Positions 17,773 through 27,421 of a DNA stretch of 64,000 nucleotides are shown here, in pieces. Origin of the DNA: Listeria grayi DSM 20601 (GTDB lineage: Bacteria; Bacillota; Bacilli; Lactobacillales; Listeriaceae). The notes under the pieces are model-generated. The model was not told the DNA's origin. It made no database searches and saw only the letters and a list, made by a program, of their open reading frames with translations. Positions within the stretch are counted from its first letter, which is position 1. The number at the start of each line of letters is the position of its first letter. Location: the NCBI RefSeq assembly GCF_000148995.1, contig NZ_GL538353.1:186001-250000 (forward strand), given 5' to 3'. A program made the translations under genes and the position numbers.

Positions 17773-18879
17773 ATGTTTAAGAAGATAGGAAATGAATTGA
17801 AAAAACATGTTTTAACTGGTATTTCATACATGATCCCGCTTGTTATCGCTGGCGCCGTTATCATGGCAGTAGCAAGGGTAGGGGCAACGTTTTATGGAAT
17901 CACGGACATCTGGGATGGGAAATATGGCGACAGTGCCAATGGTTTGATCGCATTGCTTCATAGTTTAGATGGTTTTGGTGGGTTAGCTTTAGGGATGATG
18001 TTCCCAGTGATCGCTGCATTTATCGGCTATTCCATCTCGGATAAACTGGCGATCGCGCCGGGACTTGTCGGCGGATTGTTGGCAAAAGATCTCGGTGCAG
18101 GATTTCTAGGCGCTTTGGCAGCAGGTTTGATTGCCGGCTATGCCTGCTTATTAATCAAAAAATATGTAAAATTACCAAAAGCTGCAGCATCGATTGTTCC
18201 CGTCTTTTTAGTTCCTGTTTTCGGAACGCTGATAACGGTATTAGTTATTAATTATGTGGTCGGTGTTCCCTTTGCCAATCTGAACACCGCACTTGAAAGC
18301 TGGCTCAATGGTCTTTCCGGTACCAATCAGATCTTAATGGCAGCAATTATCGGTGCCATGGTCGGTTTTGACTTAGGTGGACCAGTAAACAAAGCAGCTG
18401 TGACTACAGCAATGGCACTATTGACAAGCGGGATCTATGCACCAAATACAGCGGCGCAAGTAGCCATTATTATTCCTCCACTTGGATTGGGCCTAGCAAC
18501 TCTGATCGCTAAGAAAAAATACAGCGCCGAACTGCGCGAAGCCGGAAAATCTTCGCTCGTAATGGGGCTCGTTGGTATCAGCGAGGGAGCGATTCCATTT
18601 GCTGTCGAATCCCCGCTAAAAGTAATTCCTTCTACAGTGATCGGTTCCGCTGTCGGCGGAGCACTCGCAGTAGGATTAGGTGCAGTGAACCAAGCACCGA
18701 TCAGTGGCTTTTATGGCTGGTTTACAGTCATGCACTGGCCGATTTATGTCTTATCGATCGCAGTAGGAACTGGCGTCGTAGCTGGACTAGCAGTATTGTT
18801 CCGCGGGAAAACGACAGCTACGGATCAAGCACAAGAAGAAGTAGAAGATTATTTTGATGACGCAGAATGGGAATCTTGA
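17773..18879 (+). CDS. PTS EIIC, fructose family (mannosylglycerate type)
   Basis: The 368-residue integral membrane protein has the fructose-family EIIC features GISYMIPLVIAGAVIMA and GGPVNKAA near the middle, plus SEGAIPFAVESP, which forms part of the sugar site. About nine to ten membrane segments. ATG 17773 is preferred to GTG 17764 because AGGAG lies eight bases before it. Together with EIIA and EIIB it makes a complete permease; the GH38 gene 14 bp downstream suggests 2-O-alpha-mannosyl-D-glycerate or another alpha-mannoside as substrate. In E. coli the equivalent MngA is one fused EIIABC. Confidence 0.88.
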   Translation: MFKKIGNELKKHVLTGISYMIPLVIAGAVIMAVARVGATFYGITDIWDGKYGDSANGLIALLHSLDGFGGLALGMMFPVIAAFIGYSISDKLAIAPGLVGGLLAKDLGAGFLGALAAGLIAGYACLLIKKYVKLPKAAASIVPVFLVPVFGTLITVLVINYVVGVPFANLNTALESWLNGLSGTNQILMAAIIGAMVGFDLGGPVNKAAVTTAMALLTSGIYAPNTAAQVAIIIPPLGLGLATLIAKKKYSAELREAGKSSLVMGLVGISEGAIPFAVESPLKVIPSTVIGSAVGGALAVGLGAVNQAPISGFYGWFTVMHWPIYVLSIAVGTGVVAGLAVLFRGKTTATDQAQEEVEDYFDDAEWES

Positions 18880-18893
18880 GTTAGGAGGAGCAT

Positions 18894-21485
18894 ATGATTA
18901 AAGCACATATCGTCAATCATACACATTGGGACAGAGAGTGGTACTTTACAGCGATGGACGCTTTAGTACTCAGCGAACAGCTTTTTACCGATGCGATCGT
19001 CGAATTAGAAAAAAATCCCGAAGCGAGTTTTGTTTTAGATGGTCAGCTTTCGATCTTAGATGATTATTTGGCGCTATATCCGGAAAAATTATCGAATATC
19101 CAAGCATTGATCGCCAAGAAACAGCTTTTTATTGGACCGTGGTTTACGCAATCAGACGCATTTTATGCACATGCTGAGTCTATCCTTCGCAATGGCATGA
19201 TCGGTGTTTTTGAAAGTAAAAAGTACGGAGAATATATGGATATCGGCTATCTGCCGGATACATTCGGATTTAACGCTCAGGTGCCAGCAATATTGGAACA
19301 ACTTGGTCTCGATACGTTTATCTTTTGGCGGGGGGTTCATCTTGGCAAACATGTCAGCAGTCCCTATTTCAAATGGCAGGGCTTAAACGGCAAAAGCGAA
19401 GTATATGCGGTCAATATGCCTCAAGGTTACGGTACAGGCATGCTGCTCGAACCAACCAAAGAGTTTGTCGAAGGCAGATTGGATCCGGCGATCGAATTTA
19501 TTCAGCAATTCGGTGACAACCGCGAAGTATTGATCCCTTCCGGAAATGATCAGCTAGCGATTATTAAAGATTTCTCGGAAAAGATCACCAAAATCAATAC
19601 GATTGGCAAATACACCTACGAATTGAGTACGTACGCGGATTTTCTAGAATATGTCAAAGCGCTGCCAGATCTGGAAACATACCAAGGCGAGTTCCGCAGC
19701 CCAGTTCTAGCACGCGTTCATAAAACGATTGGTTCCAGCCGAATGGATATCAAGTTGAAAAGCGCGCAGCTGGAAGCAAAACTGCTTTACCGGATCGAGC
19801 CAATGCTTGTCATTGCCAAAAAAGCTGGGATCCATATCAGTGAACGTTTGCTGATGACTGCTTGGAAAAAAGTGCTGGAAGGAGCCGCTCATGATAGTTT
19901 AGGAGGCTGCGTTTCTGATACCGTCGCTGAAGATATCCTGCATCGTTTTAAAGAAGCAGAAGAAATCGCCGATAGCATCGAGAATACCATCAGCAAAAAA
20001 CTAGCAGAAGCTTTGGGACTCAGCAATCAGGAAATACTACTCTTCAATACAGCGCTAACGACTTTTGAAGGTACAAAAGAAGTCCAAGTCATTTCTCCGA
20101 CGAAACAAATCAGCTTTCCAGATCATCCGGAGGCGGTGATTGTTGAGGCAGATTATGTCGAAGCACGCGAAAATGTATTGTTTGAAACGCCGGCAGGAAA
20201 TGAATATATCGAAGAACCTGGATATTATTTGCTACGCATCCAGTTGCCTGTTAAACTGCCGGGGCTAAGTTATCAAGTCGTTTCTTTCCATTCTACTACG
20301 CAAGAACTTCCTAGTATGGAACAAAAACCAACTGCTCAGATCAGCAATGACTTTATTACCGTTTCCTTTGAAAATGGTGTGTTGACCGCTGAAACAGCAT
20401 TTGGAAAAAGAATCGAACAATTCCTTTCCTTTGTAGATGAAGCAAATGCTGGAGACACCTATGATTTTTCTCCATTAGTCGGCGACACGCCAGTCAAACT
20501 AACCTTCCAAACAGCAGAAATAAGTACCGCAAAAGGCGTACAAAAAATGAAACTGACTGGAAGTTATACATTGCCTTATGATCTGGAAAATCGACTGCTA
20601 ACCCCGCACAAAGAAGGAGTGTTACAACTAACTGCTACGCTCACATTAAAAACGGGCGATCCACTTTTACATGGAGAATTGCATGTCAAGAACTCGCTTA
20701 GGAGCCATCGTTTACGCCTATTGGTCGAGACGGGCATCGAAACGGATCATAATCACGCGTCTCTTCCGTTTGGCTTTATTAAACGGACAAAAGGAGTGCC
20801 GGCGGACTGGGAAGCTACCTATAGTGAAATGCCGATCGACATTGAGCCACTGGAACAAAATATCTCTGTTTCAGATGAAGAAGCAGTTTGTTCGGTATTT
20901 ACAAAAGGGATAAAAGAGTATCAGCATCAGGGAACGGCATTGGCGCTGACGTTACTAGCAACGACGGATCAGCTGGGGAAACCGGATCTTGTTTATCGTC
21001 CTGGCCGGGCATCTGGTGATACGACCAAGCGTGGACACATCTTGATGGCGACAGAAAAAGCCCAGTTGATGGGCGACTGGAACTATGACTTTGCTATTTC
21101 TTTCGCACAAGGAGCCTTTTCAGAAAAAAATACAGCTCAACTAGGTAAATATTTTGCAGCAGAAAACGTGGATTATCTGCGTCAGGATTATAATTATTTT
21201 CTACACCGCCTAGATAATAAAATCCAATCGACCGGACAACAACTCACCGTGCCGCAAACACTCTCAGTGATCTCTTTGCCAGAAGATATTCTGGTATCGA
21301 CTTGTCATCCGTCTTATTACAAACAAGATCAGTACCTGATTCGGATCGAAAACCCGACTAGTGAAGCAATCGAGATTCCAACGATCTTGCAGCAGGCTGA
21401 GCAAATCAACGCATTAGAAGAAATACAGGAAGCAAAGCGAAATGTACCTGCCTACAGTGCACTAACATTCCGTTTACCACTATAA
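18894..21485 (+). CDS. mngB: GH38 alpha-mannosidase, mannosylglycerate hydrolase-like
   Basis: The 863-residue protein is a glycoside hydrolase family 38 enzyme. The N-terminal zinc motif is NHTHWDREWYF, the nucleophile region is GYLPDTFGF, and AAHDSLGGCVSDT supplies further active-site residues. Length and lack of a signal peptide match MngB, a cytoplasmic enzyme that splits 6-phospho-mannosylglycerate into mannose-6-phosphate and glycerate. The symbol rests on family plus the adjacent fructose-type PTS, so another phospho-alpha-mannoside remains possible. Start ATG 18894 follows GGAGGAG. A strong terminator ends the operon. Confidence 0.82.
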   Translation: MIKAHIVNHTHWDREWYFTAMDALVLSEQLFTDAIVELEKNPEASFVLDGQLSILDDYLALYPEKLSNIQALIAKKQLFIGPWFTQSDAFYAHAESILRNGMIGVFESKKYGEYMDIGYLPDTFGFNAQVPAILEQLGLDTFIFWRGVHLGKHVSSPYFKWQGLNGKSEVYAVNMPQGYGTGMLLEPTKEFVEGRLDPAIEFIQQFGDNREVLIPSGNDQLAIIKDFSEKITKINTIGKYTYELSTYADFLEYVKALPDLETYQGEFRSPVLARVHKTIGSSRMDIKLKSAQLEAKLLYRIEPMLVIAKKAGIHISERLLMTAWKKVLEGAAHDSLGGCVSDTVAEDILHRFKEAEEIADSIENTISKKLAEALGLSNQEILLFNTALTTFEGTKEVQVISPTKQISFPDHPEAVIVEADYVEARENVLFETPAGNEYIEEPGYYLLRIQLPVKLPGLSYQVVSFHSTTQELPSMEQKPTAQISNDFITVSFENGVLTAETAFGKRIEQFLSFVDEANAGDTYDFSPLVGDTPVKLTFQTAEISTAKGVQKMKLTGSYTLPYDLENRLLTPHKEGVLQLTATLTLKTGDPLLHGELHVKNSLRSHRLRLLVETGIETDHNHASLPFGFIKRTKGVPADWEATYSEMPIDIEPLEQNISVSDEEAVCSVFTKGIKEYQHQGTALALTLLATTDQLGKPDLVYRPGRASGDTTKRGHILMATEKAQLMGDWNYDFAISFAQGAFSEKNTAQLGKYFAAENVDYLRQDYNYFLHRLDNKIQSTGQQLTVPQTLSVISLPEDILVSTCHPSYYKQDQYLIRIENPTSEAIEIPTILQQAEQINALEEIQEAKRNVPAYSALTFRLPL

Positions 21486-21489
21486 AAGC

Positions 21490-21526
21490 AAAAGTACGCC
21501 AGATCCCGTGGCGTACTTTTTTTTTT
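21490..21526 (+). terminator. Rho-independent terminator
   Basis: AAAAGTACGCCA and TGGCGTACTTTT flank GATCCCG, followed by ten T. It ends the mannosylglycerate-type operon. Confidence 0.93.
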
Positions 21527-21610
21527 GAAAAGCAAATTAGCTCCACACATTTTCCGCAAACATGCTATATTCATTATGAGCCTATTTTTAAAAGAAAGAA
21601 GCGGATCGTT

Positions 21611-22333
21611 ATGAAGAAAAAAGAATTTATTATCCAAGATCTATTAAGCAAGATCTACCAAAATCACTATCCAGAAGGCAAGCTACCGACGCAAAGGAGT
21701 TTAGCTACTTTTTATGAAGTTTCGCGTTATACGATCCAGGATGCGATCGCCAAACTGCGTGATATCGGCGTGATCGATGTGATCCAGGGATCAGGTATCT
21801 TTGTGCGGAAGAATGTGAACCAAAATCCGCTTATCTATAACTCGATCACCGCGACGCCATATCGGCGGATCATTTCCAAACCAATCTACCTGCGTAAAGA
21901 AAAAGCGACAGAAGAAGATCAACGGATTTTTGAATTGGCGGAGAATGAAGATATTTGGGTATTCCAACGCATTCGGATCGTCAATTATCAAATCGTTCAG
22001 ATCGAAACTTCCCGTTTGCCGTATAAACTATTTCCAACTTTAAAGGTAGAAGACATTGCCCACTCGATCCAAGCCTATATCCAGCAACAAAATTATACGA
22101 TTTCTCACTATATCACTTCTTACAGCCCTGTCACCATCAATAAAGAGCAGTCACAGCTAATGGGCTGTAAACGGGGAATACCAGCTATGAAAATCGAGAA
22201 CCGCTGTATTCTGAAGGGCGGGATCGTCTATGAATATAGCGAGGTGACAGCCCTTGATTACACCTGTACGTATATTACGCCGTTTAATAAAGAGAATCAC
22301 CGCCAGCGTCAGAGTGATCAGTTGTTTATTTAA
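21611..22333 (+). CDS. GntR/UTRA (HutC subfamily) regulator
   Basis: The 240-residue protein has an N-terminal GntR winged helix (LPTQRSLATFYEVSRYTIQDAIAKLRDIGVIDVIQGSGIFV) and a C-terminal UTRA ligand domain, which usually binds a sugar phosphate. It stands between the GH38 gene and the convergent dehydratase gene. By analogy with E. coli mngR it could repress the mannosylglycerate operon; control of the dehydratase/KDG cluster is equally possible. Confidence 0.87.
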   Translation: MKKKEFIIQDLLSKIYQNHYPEGKLPTQRSLATFYEVSRYTIQDAIAKLRDIGVIDVIQGSGIFVRKNVNQNPLIYNSITATPYRRIISKPIYLRKEKATEEDQRIFELAENEDIWVFQRIRIVNYQIVQIETSRLPYKLFPTLKVEDIAHSIQAYIQQQNYTISHYITSYSPVTINKEQSQLMGCKRGIPAMKIENRCILKGGIVYEYSEVTALDYTCTYITPFNKENHRQRQSDQLFI

Positions 22334-22373
22334 AAAAAGCGTGAACCTATTCAAAAGGTTCACGCTTTTTTTT
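22332..22373 (+). terminator. Bidirectional Rho-independent terminator
   Basis: AAAAAAGCGTGAACCT pairs with AGGTTCACGCTTTTTT around a short loop; A and T runs on both sides serve both convergent genes. Confidence 0.93.
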
Positions 22374-23572
22374 CATGGTGTTACGATCGTTCCATCAGGA
22401 ATCCGGCTTTGCGTCCATTCATGGGGACGATAAGCGACTGGATAATCTGCCGCAAGTTCTTCCGCGAACGCCACGCCGATACCAGCTTTTTCGATTGGAT
22501 AGAAGTAGCCAGCTTTTGGGCGCGGTATATTCGTGAACAGTTTTTCTGTATTCTCTTTGATGTCGATGTTTTCTTGGATTGCCGCATTATGCAAGTGGAT
22601 GTTCAAGTGCGTATTCACAGCCATGCCGATCGGTGTGATATCGGAAGGCGTGTGCCAAGCCATTCTGATCCCCATTGCATCGCAGAAATGAGCGAGTTTG
22701 AGAGCTGGCGTAATACCGCCCAATTGGGAAACATGGCAACGCATGAAGTCTACTTGGCGCCCAGTAACTAAAGCTTTCCACTCCATCGGATTATTGAATA
22801 ATTCTCCCGTTGCGATCGGGGTAGCAGTCTGCTGACGAATCTGCGCAAGCCACTCATTTTGATCAGGCGGCAGGATATCTTCAATGTAATAAGGCTTGAA
22901 AGGCTCTACATCTTTGGCAAACTGCAGCGCTTGATTAGGGAACAAACGCTCATGGACATCGTGCAAGATCTCGAAGTCATAGCCATATTTTTCACGGATT
23001 GCTTGAAACATTTTGACCGTTGTCCGCATATAATGCCCTTGATCGAAATAAGAACCGGAAGTCGGATTATCGGTCGTATGGAAATTCGTAGCGTTTCCAC
23101 CATAAAAACCAAGCTGACAGCGGATATGGTGATAGCCCTCTGCACGGATCTGATCGATCTGACCATAAAGTTCGTCTAGATCATCAGCTACTGCATGCGT
23201 ATAAGCAGCTATCGCATCGCGGGATTTTCCGCCAAAAAGTTGATAAAGCGGCATATCCGCGAGCTTCCCTTTGATATCCCAAAGTGCCATATCGATTCCA
23301 GAAACAGCGTTATTCGTCACAGGACCATTGCGCCAGTAGCTATTTACCATCATCATCTGCCACAGATCCTCAATATTATTCGCATCTCTTCCAATCAGAA
23401 GCGGCGTTAAGTATTCCTCTACCATTGTTTTGACTGCCAAAGGACGTTGTTGAAAGGTAGCACATCCGTATCCCGCAATACCTTTATCAGTTTCTACCTT
23501 TACCACGACAAGGTTATGCCGATCAGGCCGGATAACATAGCAGTGGATATTTGTGATCAATGTCGGATTCAT
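22373..23572 (-). CDS. Enolase-superfamily dehydratase, mannonate dehydratase (ManD/RspA)-like
   Basis: The 399-residue protein has the enolase-superfamily capping domain and barrel. Metal ligands of the ManD family are visible: Asp in [11 protein letters not shown], Glu in YYIEDILPP and Glu in [22 protein letters not shown] carries the catalytic His. ManD enzymes convert D-mannonate (some D-gluconate) to 2-keto-3-deoxygluconate, while some RspA homologues have little activity. The KDG kinase and KDPG aldolase encoded across the divergent promoter would complete the route to pyruvate and glyceraldehyde-3-phosphate. ATG 23572 is chosen over the adjoining TTG because GAGG lies seven bases before it. 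Confidence 0.85.
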   Translation of the reverse strand: MNPTLITNIHCYVIRPDRHNLVVVKVETDKGIAGYGCATFQQRPLAVKTMVEEYLTPLLIGRDANNIEDLWQMMMVNSYWRNGPVTNNAVSGIDMALWDIKGKLADMPLYQLFGGKSRDAIAAYTHAVADDLDELYGQIDQIRAEGYHHIRCQLGFYGGNATNFHTTDNPTSGSYFDQGHYMRTTVKMFQAIREKYGYDFEILHDVHERLFPNQALQFAKDVEPFKPYYIEDILPPDQNEWLAQIRQQTATPIATGELFNNPMEWKALVTGRQVDFMRCHVSQLGGITPALKLAHFCDAMGIRMAWHTPSDITPIGMAVNTHLNIHLHNAAIQENIDIKENTEKLFTNIPRPKAGYFYPIEKAGIGVAFAEELAADYPVAYRPHEWTQSRIPDGTIVTP

Positions 23573-23606
23573 CAAAATTCCTCTTTTCTAATTCTTGGAT
23601 AACTCT

Positions 23607-23636
23607 ATTGAACCACCTCAAGACGGGCGCTGTCAA
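23607..23636 (-). promoter_or_regulatory. Promoter of the dehydratase gene
   Basis: Minus-strand TTGACA (23636-23631) with a weak -10 TTCAAT (23612-23607) at 18 bp. Confidence 0.5.
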
Positions 23637-23751
23637 TTTGGATCGAAAGAATGAGCTATTAACAATAAAAACCAGTCCAATTTTGAAATTTATATTTAGA
23701 AAACGGCTTTATATCAATGATTTAATTAATAATTGATTGATTTTGTCCTTT

Positions 23752-23799
23752 TTGCTTATCTGGCATTCTATGTTATATTTTTTCTTGTAAGCGCGCACA
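23752..23799 (+). promoter_or_regulatory. Promoter with downstream cre site
   Basis: TTGCTT (23752-23757), 16 bp, TATATT (23774-23779). At 23786-23799 TGTAAGCGCGCACA matches the CcpA cre consensus TGWAANCGNTNWCA at all but one defined position. It sits over the start point, where CcpA binding represses. Confidence 0.7.
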
Positions 23800-23826
23800 A
23801 AAATTTGAAAAAAAGGAAGGGTAATC

Positions 23827-25662
23827 ATGGATAAAAAAGAGCAAGTCGCAAAAACCATCATTGAGAACCTTGGCGGAAAAGCCAATATCAATAATGCGTG
23901 GCATTGTATGACTCGATTACGTTTTGATATAAAAGATGAATCATTAATAAAAGAGGGAGCCATTAAAGACATTCCTGAAGTAGTAGGAGCACAAAACCAA
24001 AACAATCAATATCAAATCATTATTGGAACAGATGTTGACGATTATTTCCAACCGCTCGCGAAAGAGCTAGGCATTGATGAAGATGGTACAGAAAGCGATG
24101 GGAAACGTGAAAAACGTGGGCTTGTAGCGATGTTCATGGATATCGTTTCTGGTGTATTCGGACCAATCGTACCTGCGATCGCCGGTGCCGGAATGATCAA
24201 AGGGCTTATCGCCGGGTTGGTGGCGCTGAAAGTCATTTCCGACCAAAGTCCGACCGTTCAAGTTTTAGATATGCTTGCCAGTGGCGTTTTTGTATTCTTA
24301 CCATTCTTTGTAGCTATCTCGGCAGCAAAAATCTTTAAGACGAATCAATATCTAGCGGTCGCTATTGCCGCTTCGATGCAGTATCCAACGATGACAGCAG
24401 CAGTAGCAGCTGGCAACGTCAAAGCATTCCATTTATTTGGATTTATCCCGATTCCAGTATTTAACTACGCGGGAACGGTTATTCCAATCATTTTCTCAGT
24501 ATTAGTATTAAGTTATGTTTATCGCTGGGTCGATCGACTACTGCCAAGAGTGTTGCGAACAGTTTTCACACCGACATTCTCTTTATTTATTGGTGGTTTG
24601 ATTGCCTTAGTTATTATTGGACCGATCGGCATTTATTTAGGCGACGGACTTGCTTGGATCGTTCAAGGCTTGTTTAAAATTTCTCCGATTGTGGCTGGTA
24701 TCGTCGTTGGTGCGATTCGACCAGTTGCTATTCTTACCGGTCTGCATCACGCGATGACGCCGATCGCATTGCAAAACTTTGCGAACCAAGGCTACGATAT
24801 GCTGATGCCAATGATGTTCATGGCAAATATGGCAATCACCGGTGCAACACTTGCAATGTACCGCAAAGCAAAAACACAACAAGAAAAATCGGTTATTATT
24901 TCTTCCGCACTTTCTGGACTGCTTGGAATCACAGAACCAGCTCTCTTCGGTGTTTTGACTAAATATAAACGAGCATTACTAGCAGCAACGATCGGTAGTG
25001 CCGTGGCTTCTGCCTTTATCAGTGCCTTTGGCGTTCGGATCTATGGTTATATCTTATCAAGTATTTTCAGTTTGCCGGCCTATATCGGTAAATACTTTAT
25101 CTTCGCTGTCTTAGGTATCATTATTGCGATTGCTGTTTCCTTCGTGGCTGGTATTTTCCTTGTGAAAAAACCTGGTGACGATGAAAGCGAAAAAAGTGAG
25201 GAAACAGAATTAGAATTAGCTGCGGTCACAACTGGAGAATATATAGCGCTGGAACAAGTAGCAGATCAAGCATTTGCATCAAAAGCACTTGGCGATGGTT
25301 ATGCGATCAAACCAGATAGAAATGAGGTTTTTGCGCCAGTAGCCGGAGTAATCAGCACGATCTTCCCGACAAAGCATGCGATCGGGATCACCACACCTTC
25401 TGGGGTAGAAGTATTAGTCCATATGGGGATCGACACTGTTAGCTTAGCAGGTAAACCATTTGAAACGCTTGTCCAAGTTGGTGATAAGGTGGGAACAAAA
25501 ACACAGATCGCTTCTATGGATATCGCCGAAGTAGCTTCTGCTGGAAAAGATATTACGATCATGGTAGTTATCACGAATATGGATAAGATCAAAGCAATGC
25601 CGAAAGAACAAAAAGCGACATATACAGCAGGCGAAGAGATCGGCTTCATTGCATTAAGTTAA
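23827..25662 (+). CDS. PTS EIIBCA, beta-glucoside (Bgl) family
   Basis: The 611-residue permease carries EIIB first (WHCMTRLRF, phospho-Cys27), then a membrane EIIC (about 100-450) and a C-terminal glucose-type EIIA (about 480-611) with VLVHMGIDTV, phospho-His about 532. It imports and phosphorylates a sugar, classically a beta-glucoside. Its operon partners are a KDPG aldolase and a KDG kinase, so the cargo should feed the 2-keto-3-deoxygluconate route, which is unusual for this PTS family. The cre site at its promoter implies catabolite repression. Confidence 0.92.
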   Translation: MDKKEQVAKTIIENLGGKANINNAWHCMTRLRFDIKDESLIKEGAIKDIPEVVGAQNQNNQYQIIIGTDVDDYFQPLAKELGIDEDGTESDGKREKRGLVAMFMDIVSGVFGPIVPAIAGAGMIKGLIAGLVALKVISDQSPTVQVLDMLASGVFVFLPFFVAISAAKIFKTNQYLAVAIAASMQYPTMTAAVAAGNVKAFHLFGFIPIPVFNYAGTVIPIIFSVLVLSYVYRWVDRLLPRVLRTVFTPTFSLFIGGLIALVIIGPIGIYLGDGLAWIVQGLFKISPIVAGIVVGAIRPVAILTGLHHAMTPIALQNFANQGYDMLMPMMFMANMAITGATLAMYRKAKTQQEKSVIISSALSGLLGITEPALFGVLTKYKRALLAATIGSAVASAFISAFGVRIYGYILSSIFSLPAYIGKYFIFAVLGIIIAIAVSFVAGIFLVKKPGDDESEKSEETELELAAVTTGEYIALEQVADQAFASKALGDGYAIKPDRNEVFAPVAGVISTIFPTKHAIGITTPSGVEVLVHMGIDTVSLAGKPFETLVQVGDKVGTKTQIASMDIAEVASAGKDITIMVVITNMDKIKAMPKEQKATYTAGEEIGFIALS

Positions 25663-25687
25663 AAGAAACAGATTTGGAGATGTTAGA

Positions 25688-26341
25688 ATGAAACGAGTAG
25701 GGATTTTGAAACAATTAGAAGAAAAAGGTGTGATCGCAGTTGTTCGCGGAGAGTCGATCGAGAGAGCATTTCGCACCTGTGAAGCCATCGTAGCTGGCGA
25801 TATCCGCGTACTGGAAATCACGTTCACGATCGAGGGCGCAGATCAGTTGATCCACAAATTAAAAGCAGCATATGCTGACGACGATATTGTGATCGGTGCC
25901 GGAACCGTTTTGGACGCCACTACTGCTCGGATCGCCATTTTGGCAGGCGCTTCTTTCATCGTGAGTCCTACCTTTGATAAAGCAACGGCGAAATTATGCA
26001 ATCTCTATCAAGTTCCTTATCTACCAGGTTGTTTGTCCCCACAAGAAGTGCAAACTGCATTGACTTATGGTGTAGATATCATCAAACTCTTTCCGGGCAA
26101 TGTATTTGGACCTTCTTATATCAAAGCAGTCAAAGGACCATTTCCATATGTCAGCATGATGCCGAGCGGCGGAGTGAGTACAGATAATATAAAAGAATGG
26201 ATCGATGCTGGCGCCGTTGCCGTCGGTGTGGGCGGTAATCTAACTGCTCCGGCAGAACAGAATGATTTTGCGGCAGTGACCGACCTTGCAAGAGCTTATT
26301 CCGAAGCTTTCCAAAAGGCTAAACGGGGCGATTCAGCATGA
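25688..26341 (+). CDS. eda: 2-keto-3-deoxy-6-phosphogluconate aldolase (bifunctional KDPG/KHG type)
   Basis: The 217-residue class I aldolase has the base Glu in VLEITFT, VIGAGTVLD, IVSPTFD and the Schiff-base Lys in DIIKLFPG. It cleaves KDPG to pyruvate and glyceraldehyde-3-phosphate in the cytosol. It follows the EIIBCA by 25 bp and overlaps the kinase by four bases (ATGA), so it is coupled to it. Related aldolases can use 4-hydroxy-2-oxoglutarate. Confidence 0.92.
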   Translation: MKRVGILKQLEEKGVIAVVRGESIERAFRTCEAIVAGDIRVLEITFTIEGADQLIHKLKAAYADDDIVIGAGTVLDATTARIAILAGASFIVSPTFDKATAKLCNLYQVPYLPGCLSPQEVQTALTYGVDIIKLFPGNVFGPSYIKAVKGPFPYVSMMPSGGVSTDNIKEWIDAGAVAVGVGGNLTAPAEQNDFAAVTDLARAYSEAFQKAKRGDSA

Positions 26342-27324
26342 AACAAGTCGTAACAATCGGCGAATTGCTGATGCGCTTATCGACGCAACAAGGTATCCCA
26401 TTTTCGCAAACGACCGCTCTGGATATCCATATCGGCGGAGCGGAAGCAAACGTTGCTGTTAATTTGTCGAAACTAGGCCATCCAACCAGAATCGCAACAG
26501 TCGTACCGGCTAATCCGATCGGGAAAATGGCAGTAGAACATTTATGGCGCCATCAGGTGGATACCGCGTTTGTGGTAGAAGCAGGCGATCGGTTGGGAAC
26601 CTATTATTTAGAGAGCGGCACAGCGCTGAAAGCTCCTAGTGTGGTGTACGACCGCCAACATTCCAGTTTTGCCAGGCACAAGTCAATGGATTGGGATCTA
26701 TCAGAACTTTTGAAAGGTATTCGGGTACTGCATGTGTCAGGCATCACGATCGCCTTATCGACATTCTGGTTGGAAATGGTAGTAAAAATCATTCGCGAGG
26801 CCAAACGAAACGGCATCAAGATCAGCTTCGATATGAATTATCGCGCCAAACTTTGGGAGCTTGAAGCAGCGAAACGAGCCTATCAGCAACTGCTACCTTT
26901 AGTGGATTACTGCTCGGCAGGTCAGATGGACGCCGTAGCATTCTTTGAGATCTCAAGCGAGACCACGGATTATTATCAAGCAATGCACGATAAATATCCC
27001 AATATCGAACTCTTCTATGCAACAAAGCGAACCGTGATTTCTGCCTCGCATCATTTGTTGCAGGGACATTTATGGACACAAGGGGAGTGCTGGGAATCTG
27101 AAGAGTATGCGATCTACCCAATCGTGGATCGTGTCGGCGGCGGTGATGCTTATACTGCCGCAGTCCTCCACGGTATCCTTTCCGAATGGCGACCGGATGA
27201 AACGGTAAAATTCGCAACTGCAGCAGCAGGTTTAAAGCATAGTATCCACGGTGATATCAACCCATTTGATGAAAAAACGATTGCTGATTTTGCGGCTGAT
27301 AAAAGCCGCGCGATCGTTCGCTAA
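26338..27324 (+). CDS. kdgK: 2-keto-3-deoxygluconate kinase (PfkB family)
   Basis: The 328-residue ribokinase-family enzyme has the N-terminal GGAEANVAVNLSKLG motif and the C-terminal DRVGGGDAYTAAV motif with the catalytic Asp. With the aldolase just upstream and the ManD-like dehydratase across the promoter, KDG is the probable substrate. The third glycine in GGGD replaces the more usual GAGD, as seen in some KDG kinases. Confidence 0.87.
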   Translation: MKQVVTIGELLMRLSTQQGIPFSQTTALDIHIGGAEANVAVNLSKLGHPTRIATVVPANPIGKMAVEHLWRHQVDTAFVVEAGDRLGTYYLESGTALKAPSVVYDRQHSSFARHKSMDWDLSELLKGIRVLHVSGITIALSTFWLEMVVKIIREAKRNGIKISFDMNYRAKLWELEAAKRAYQQLLPLVDYCSAGQMDAVAFFEISSETTDYYQAMHDKYPNIELFYATKRTVISASHHLLQGHLWTQGECWESEEYAIYPIVDRVGGGDAYTAAVLHGILSEWRPDETVKFATAAAGLKHSIHGDINPFDEKTIADFAADKSRAIVR

Positions 27325-27354
27325 AAGAGTAGCACAATACGTGCTGCTCTTTTT
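27323..27354 (+). terminator. Rho-independent terminator
   Basis: AAAGAGTAGCAC and GTGCTGCTCTTT pair around AATAC, followed by TTTTA. It ends the EIIBCA-eda-kdgK operon. Confidence 0.85.
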
Positions 27355-27421
27355 AAATAAGTAAAACTATAGTAGTATGGGGTAGAATGACGAGAAAAAG
27401 CCCAGAAAGCAAGGTGAAGAT

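Noticed and set aside
19204-19516. Open frames inside the GH38 gene on either strand
   Set aside because: They are shadows of the 863-codon gene, with no ribosome sites and no family resemblance.
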